Made by a program: the position numbers and the translations under genes. From Leptobrachium leishanense (taxonomy: Eukaryota; Chordata; Amphibia; Anura; Megophryidae), in assembly GCA_009667805.1 (NCBI GenBank), contig CM019064.1, positions 382,926,549 to 382,990,548 on the forward strand: a stretch of DNA of 64,000 nucleotides. The letters are read 5' to 3'. Each line of letters starts with the position of its first letter. Within the stretch, counting starts at the first letter, position 1. Under the pieces are notes generated by a model. That model made no database searches, was not told where the DNA came from, and worked only from the letters and a program-made list of their open reading frames with translations. Of the stretch, positions 59,826 through 64,000 are shown in pieces.

Positions 59826-59903
59826 CCTAGAGGGGTGTCAGCTATACCCTCCTGACGAGGCCCAAGAAGGCCGAAACGATCGTCGGGCGTTGCTGCACCT
59901 CTC
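59826..59903 (+). ncRNA. hammerhead ribozyme, unit 3
   Basis: CTGACGA at 59852-59858, GAAAC at 59873-59877, GTC at 59882-59884. The core is intact as in unit 1. The distance between predicted cleavage sites of units 1-2 and 2-3 is 332 and 331 nt, the expected monomer sizes. Confidence 0.87.
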
Positions 59904-60399
59904 GTGCAGGGATGACGTCCTTGGCAATCAGCACTGGCCACCCTTTCTGGGTGAGAGCAGGCTGATTTGCATATGGAAAATTCATCCCGGTAATGGCACA
60001 AGCAAGCTAAAACCTTGTTTGTGAGACCTGAGCGGGCACTCACCGTAGAGCAGGCCATTGTGCTGTTGCTCGTTCTCAGGACCCTCACAAACACCTCTCA
60101 AGTTTTACAACATGACCAAACATTACCAAACACTTTCAGGCAATGTCCTATGTTTTGCTACAAGAATAGTCGCATTTTGAGGGACCTATTGGTCCATACA
60201 GACCCTGTACGTAGTTACACGCGGGAGTTAGATAGTTTTTGTAATTTGGGTTGTAAGAAGTGTTTGGGGGGGGGTGTAACCTGTGGGCATATGGTACCAG
60301 CAAAGACCTTTCAACCTCCTCATACCGGAAAAAATACACCATACGGCACACGATAACTTGCAAGACAGAATTCGTCATATCTATATAATAAAAGAGTAA

Positions 60400-60835
60400 G
60401 GCTTTGGCTGTCCGTCGCCAAAGCCTTACTGCGCATGCGCGCGCAACCAGCGGCGGTTGGTTGCGCGCGCATGCAACCGCCGCGGCACGAGCCGGCTGCC
60501 GGCTCGCCGCGGCGGTTACACATGCACACAGCAGCCGGGTAGAGGATGCGCTCGCAGCCTCTACCCGGCTGCCGCGCGCATCCAACCCCAGAGCGGCGAA
60601 GGGAAAGTTTCCTCCGCCGCTCGGGGGGTTGGATGCGCGCGGCAGCCGGGTAGAGGCTGCGAGCGCAGCCTCTACCCGGCTGCTGTGTGCATCTAACGGG
60701 TCCCCCGAGCGGCGGAGGGAAAGTTCCCTCGCTTCCGCTTTGAAGGACCCAAGCCCCGGTCACGTGACCGCGGCTTGGGTCCTTCAAAGACCGGAAGCGG
60801 GGAAATCTTCACTTCCCTGGCGGCGCTCGACAGGT
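60400..60835. repeat. GC-rich inverted repeats within the Helitron
   Basis: Several nested palindromes: GCGCGCAACCAGCGGCGG/GGTTGCGCGCGC, AGCCGGGTAGAGG repeated with CCTCTACCCGGCT, and AAGGACCCAAGCCCCGGTCA/GCGGCTTGGGTCCTT. Ends with CGACAGGTAAGTATG, a splice-donor-like sequence, before the minisatellite. Confidence 0.75.
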
Positions 60836-60859
60836 AAGTATGAGCGCTGGGGGGGGGGG

Positions 60860-61920
60860 GTCAATATCCACGAGCTGGGGGGGTCAATATCCACGAGCTG
60901 GGGGGTCCATATCCACGAGCTGGGGGACCATATCCACGACCTGGGGGCAAATCCACGAGCTGGGCAAATCTACGTGCTGGGCAAATCCACGAGCTGGGGC
61001 AAATCCATGTGCTGGGCAAATCCATGAGCTGGGCAACTCCATGAGCTGGGGCAAATCCATGAGTTGGGGGCAAATCCACGAGCTGGGCAAATCTACGTGC
61101 TGGGCAAATCCACGAGCTGGGGCAAATCCATGTGCTGGGCAAATCCATGAGCTGGGGCAAATCCATGAGCTGGGGCAAATCCATGAGCTGGGGGCAAATC
61201 CATGAGCTGGGGCAAATCCATGTGCTGGGCAAATCCATGAGCTGGGCAACTCCATGAGCTGGGGCAAATCCATGTGCTGGGCAAATCCATGAGCTGGGCA
61301 ACTCCATGAGCTGGGCAACTCCATGAGCTGGGGCAAATCCATGAGCTGGGCAAATCCATGAGCTGGGCAACTCCATGAGCTGGGGGCAAATCCATGTGCT
61401 GGGCAAATCCATGAGCTGGGGCAAATCCATGTGCTGGGCAAATCCATGAGCTGGGCAACTCCATGAGCTGGGCAACTCCATGAGCTGGGGCAAATCCATG
61501 AGCTGGGGGCAAATCCATGTGCTGGGCAAATCCATGAGCTGGGGCAAATCCATGTGCTGGGCAAATCCATGAGCTGGGGCAAATCCATGTGCTGGGCAAA
61601 TCCATGTGCTGGGCAAATCCATGAGCTGGGGGCAAATCCATGAGCTGGGGGCAAATCCATGTGCTGGGGGCAAATATCCATGTGCTGGGGGCAAATATCC
61701 ATGTGCTGGGGCAGTATCCACATGCTGGGGCAGTATCCACATGCTGGGGCAATATCCACGTGCTGGGGCAGTATCCACGAGCTGGGGCAGTATACCCACA
61801 ATAGTCTGCCCTCTGGGCAGGCTGGGGCAGTATCCACGTGCGGGGGCAGTATCCACGTGCTGGGGCAGTATCCACGTGCTGGGGCAGTATATCCATGAGC
61901 AGGGGCAGTATATCCACAAT
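60860..61920. repeat. GAGCTGGGGCAAATCCATG minisatellite in the Helitron
   Basis: The same unit as at 35740-37090, with variants GAGCTGGGCAACTCC, GTGCTGGGCAAATCC and CACGTGCTGGGGCAGTATC. At 61796-61822 the array includes a copy of the Helitron's own 3' hairpin (CTGCCCTCTGGGCAG), so the terminus was duplicated into the array. Open frames of up to 407 codons are artefacts. Confidence 0.9.
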
Positions 61921-61951
61921 AGACTGCCCTCTGGGCAGGCTTTACAACTAG

Positions 61952-62296
61952 TATAAAATAATGTGCCTTTGTGGCCTGGCTTACATAGGGAAAACCACGA
62001 CACAGCTCTGTGAAAGGATCAGAAATCATAGGTCCAATATCAGAATAGCCTTTAGGGACGGCCGTTCTGACAAGCCGGTTGCCAGACACTTTTTGGAGAA
62101 GAGTCACTCGGTGTCCTCTTTAAAATTTGTTGCAATAGATCACGTACCCCTCCTGAGAAGAGGGGGTGATAGGGGGCTAGTTTTGCTTATGAAAGAGGCG
62201 AGATGGATCCATGTATTGGATACAGTCGCTCCGCGGGGTCTGAATGAAAGAAATATGTATTCGTTTATGTTTAATTATAGAGATCAATATGAGTAG
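61952..62296 (+). pseudogene. PLE GIY-YIG endonuclease domain
   Basis: This nuclease nicks the target DNA for Penelope-like elements. The frame runs from VIY across the Helitron scar into KIMCLCGLAYIGKTTTQL, then RIRNHRSNIR, ARHFLEKSH and RRGGDRGLVLLMKEARWIHV, stopping at TAG 62294-62296. VIY and YIG form the GIY-YIG signature; the R in ERIRNH and E in KEARWI are in the positions expected of catalytic residues. This domain itself is unbroken apart from the Helitron. Confidence 0.9.
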
Positions 62297-62830
62297 GGGG
62301 GTGGACTGGGAACAACATTATTTCTATATCATCAAATATGACTGCTATAACACAGATGCTCTTTGTTTTTATTCTTCACAGAGATTGTTATTGTTTTTAG
62401 ATTACACTGGCAGCCACCAATAGGTGTGCGGGAAGGGGTTGAATGGTGTTTATCCTTCGTTTGAAAGGTGGCATAGAGAGGAAATTGCAGGAGGTTGTGG
62501 CGTCCTTGTTACTAGGACAACGAGGGGGACGTCATTACGGTGCGCTAGAATTCCGAAGCGCCCGAGATTTCCGGTGCACATATGATGCGCGCACGCAACG
62601 ACTACGAACCGAACGAATGTAACGTACGCCGTGGCGGTGAGCAACCGGTGTTTTTAATTGTAGTGTAATTGCATCCCCTATTTAAACAGTTTAGGTGGGG
62701 TATGTGGCGTGTTGTTTTTTTGCCCTGAAGAGGGTCCCAGGGTGGGACCGAAACGTTGACTTTTTTAATGGAACAATAAAGATTTGGAACTAAAGAAATC
62801 CCGGAGTGCTGTCAATCCTTTCATCAAATA
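62297..62830 (+). other. PLE 3' untranslated region with hammerhead-like relic
   Basis: After the stop comes a GC-richer tract. Then CTGAAGA (62725-62731), a strong helix GGTCCC-AGGGT-GGGACC (62733-62749), GAAAC (62750-62754) and GTTGAC, followed by GGAACAATAAAGATTTGGAA. The CTGANGA and GAAAC boxes are hammerhead-like. There is an extra G before helix II and no loop for helix III, so a working ribozyme is doubtful. The element appears to end near 62825. Confidence 0.55.
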
Positions 62831-62838
62831 TATATGTA

Positions 62839-63838
62839 TTAGAAAATGCACGTCATAATAAATAACCCTGACAGCATGGAGGGTAAGAAAGCTGAAAGGT
62901 CTGTCCAGAACTCTGGGTCAGGACCATTTGGAGCATGCACAGAAACCAAAGTATACCACTGCTCTGAACACACTCCCTGTACTAATATATATCTGCCCAC
63001 AGAATCTGTATGAGCATTCAAAACTTGTATAGGGCAAGAATTACGAAGCAAGACAGCTACCCCATTCCGCTTAGGGATAGAACAAGAAGTGTAAACCCTG
63101 AAATAGGCTGGGTCCGTAAACTGGAAAACCACTAAGGTGGAGATCCTAGTCTCCTGCAAAAAAGCAATGTCTATCAATTTCCACCTTAAAGGGTTACTCT
63201 AGGCAACATGACCACCTAAGCTTTTTTAGGTGGTCATGATGATGCCCTGAGTATGCCCTTGCCTTTCCCCCCTCCCTCCGCTCAGCCGATCGGCTAAAAC
63301 AGCTGAGAGACGCAGAGGACTTTACTCCGCCCTCCCAGCTGTCAGTCAGCAGAGCGGGATTCATATTTCCCGCTTCTGCCGACTATTGCCGAGTAGGAGA
63401 CGTCATTGCGCTTTCAGCACGATGACGTCTCTAACTCGCCGCAGTAGCTGGCGGCAGCAGCTGAGGATTACTGTTGCGCGCAACACTAATCAAAGAAGAT
63501 GGAGCCGGGAGGAAGCCTGCTGATTGGCTGGTTTACGTGAGAGGCGCGCATGCGCTCTTCTCACGTAAACCATTAGCCAAGTTAAAGATTTACAAGGACG
63601 GGAGCGGAAGAGGAGGGAGGTGAGTATAAAGGGTTTTTAGGGTAAGTATTACAGTAAAAAAAATAAAAAATATTCCCTACCTAGTTATTGAGTGACTAGG
63701 TATATTTTAAGGTAAAAAAAAATGGGGGGGGAACTTTTGCCTAGAGTGTCCCTTTAAATCCCAGAAAAGTAACCGTCTTTTACATGTGGAGTTCAAACCC
63801 TTCACATTAAGGGAAAGGAGTTTAACGTCAGATATCAT
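62839..63838 (-). pseudogene. L1-type LINE ORF2, N-terminal endonuclease part
   Basis: The start ATG is at 63838 on the minus strand: MISDVKLLSLNVKGLNS, then CKRRLLFWDL. A TTAA MITE interrupts (63190-63753), after which the frame resumes RWKLIDIAFLQETRIS and continues with RNGVAVLLRNSC, DSVGRYILVQG and TLVSVHAPNGPDPEFW. These are the conserved blocks of the AP-type endonuclease of L1/Tx1-like ORF2: LNVxGLN with N near the start, FLQET with the catalytic E, and the APN block. It is truncated at about 62840, before the reverse transcriptase. The region to the right (63839 to the end) would hold the upstream part of the LINE. Confidence 0.85.
63190..63753. mobile_element. T2/Kolobok-like MITE in an L1 ORF2
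   Basis: Ends AGGGTTACTCTAGGCAAC and TTTTGCCTAGAGTGTCCCT with a TTAA duplication (63186-63189 and 63754-63757). Inside is an inverted pair CTCACGTAAACCATTAGC against GCTGGTTTACGTGAG (63528-63580). Removal leaves a continuous L1 frame. Confidence 0.85.
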
Positions 63839-64000
63839 TGAAATAGGACAGGGTATAGCTATAGAACCCATTCCACCAAGCCCCTGCCCCCACCCCGGGC
63901 CACCACCACCAGGCCGCGGGGTAAGGGACGAAAGGCACGGGGTATAGGTAGGAAAAGAGTGTTAAAGAAAAATATAAAGAAACAGAAAAAGAAAGAAACA
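63839..64000 (-). other. upstream part of the minus-strand L1-type LINE, truncated by the window
   Basis: Precedes the ORF2 start on the minus strand. C-rich (GGTGGTGGTGGCCCGGGGTG on the minus strand) and then pyrimidine-rich. ORF1 is not visible before the window ends. Confidence 0.4.

Larger units (their letters stand above)
59145..60098 (+). mobile_element. retrozyme: tandem hammerhead-ribozyme retroelement
   Basis: Three head-to-tail units: 59145-59475 (331 bp), 59476-59807 (332 bp) and 59808-60098 (291 bp, short at its 3' end). All are near identical. The whole is flanked by a 16-bp target duplication CAAGTTTTACAACATG (59129-59144 and 60099-60114). It has no coding capacity. Each unit contains one type I hammerhead and, 3' of it, GCTGATTTGCATATGGAAAA and CTATAATGGCACAAGC. 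Retrozymes are small non-autonomous retroelements whose transcripts self-cleave into unit-length RNAs that are circularised and probably mobilised by PLE or other RTs. The nature of the element is inferred from structure. Confidence 0.85.
59006..60379 (+). pseudogene. PLE linker region, interrupted by a retrozyme
   Basis: The PLE frame continues from 59003 (NTALEKARSPQAKGREDARL, later KRNWQVLQH) to 59144 and resumes at 60115 (DQTLPNTFRQCPMFCYKN, then the cysteine-rich FCNLGCKKC and VTCGHM). Excising 59145-60098 and one copy of the 16-bp duplication restores the frame. Another shift occurs at an A6 run at 60329-60334, after which KYTIRHTITCKTEFV leads to the nuclease. This CxxC-rich segment is the known RT-endonuclease linker of PLEs. 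Confidence 0.85.
60380..61951 (+). mobile_element. non-autonomous Helitron
   Basis: The 5' end is TCTATATAATAAAAGAGTAA. The 3' end has a hairpin CTGCCC-TCT-GGGCAG (61924-61938), 9 bp, and the terminus CTAG (61948-61951). The flanking bases are A (60379) and T (61952), the AT target of Helitrons, with no duplication. Removing it restores the PLE sequence from TTCGTCATA into TATAAAATAATG in frame (VIYKIMCLCGLAYIG). Its interior is GC-rich inverted DNA (60400-60835) and the shared minisatellite. It has no Rep/helicase gene. Confidence 0.9.

Noticed and set aside
59125..60094. Short repeated frames on both strands of the retrozyme units
   Set aside because: The same frame recurs per unit, overlaps the hammerhead and has no protein-family resemblance.
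60861..62107. 380-407-codon minus-strand frames
   Set aside because: Array translation within the Helitron; they run antisense to the GIY-YIG domain at the end.

Overview
The window is repeat-dense vertebrate nuclear DNA, most likely from an anuran amphibian. The repeat mix points there: CR1, L2 and L1-type LINEs, Penelope-like elements, many hAT, PIF/Harbinger-like and TTAA-target (T2/Kolobok-like) miniature transposons, a Tc1 element, a Helitron and tRNA-derived SINEs. I find no intact host protein-coding gene, tRNA, rRNA or CRISPR array. Every long open frame is either a decayed transposon protein or a stop-free translation of a minisatellite.

Layout. 1-11 kb: an L2 tail, SINEs, a Harbinger-like MITE, and a hAT (6244-8113) filled by a GACC/CCAGA minisatellite. 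11-15 kb: Harbinger-like elements, one split by a CR1 LINE (11480-13409) that keeps most of its reverse transcriptase. 15-17.6 kb: the least repetitive stretch, with a possible conserved non-coding segment. 17.6-25.5 kb: a hAT with an internal minisatellite, a Harbinger remnant with a MADF exon and two transposase exons, and a hAT containing a nested MITE. 26-32 kb: L2, and a Tc1 transposon (28603-31059) carrying an 826-bp foldback retro-insertion. 32-41 kb: Harbinger-like copies interrupted by an L1-like and an L2 LINE, and a hAT with a GAGCTGGGGCAAATCCAT minisatellite. 41-46 kb: another hAT family with the same minisatellite. 46-57.9 kb: hATs, a MITE and a pair of 320-bp direct repeats. 57.9-62.8 kb: a Penelope-like element (PLE) with reverse transcriptase, linker and GIY-YIG nuclease. 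62.8 kb to the end: the start of an L1-type ORF2 on the minus strand, split by a TTAA MITE.

The main find is inside the PLE. A 954-bp insertion (59145-60098) is 2.9 tandem copies of a 331-bp unit, flanked by a 16-bp target duplication. Each unit carries a type I hammerhead ribozyme: CTGACGA, a GGCC/GGCC helix II, GAAAC, a 2-bp helix III closing a GATC loop, then GTC, with a long complementary helix I. This is the architecture of a retrozyme, a non-autonomous circular-RNA retroelement. A degenerate monomer of the same family lies at about 35160-35330 on the minus strand, and weaker hammerhead-like motifs occur in the foldback at 29.4 kb and in the PLE 3' region at 62.73 kb. The same PLE is also split by a Helitron (60380-61951) inserted exactly between A and T.

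A second theme is minisatellite sharing. The same 18/22-bp minisatellite fills two hATs with different termini and the Helitron, and in the two hATs it sits beside the same foldback cassette. Target-site duplications, read directly, give the nesting order for most elements.
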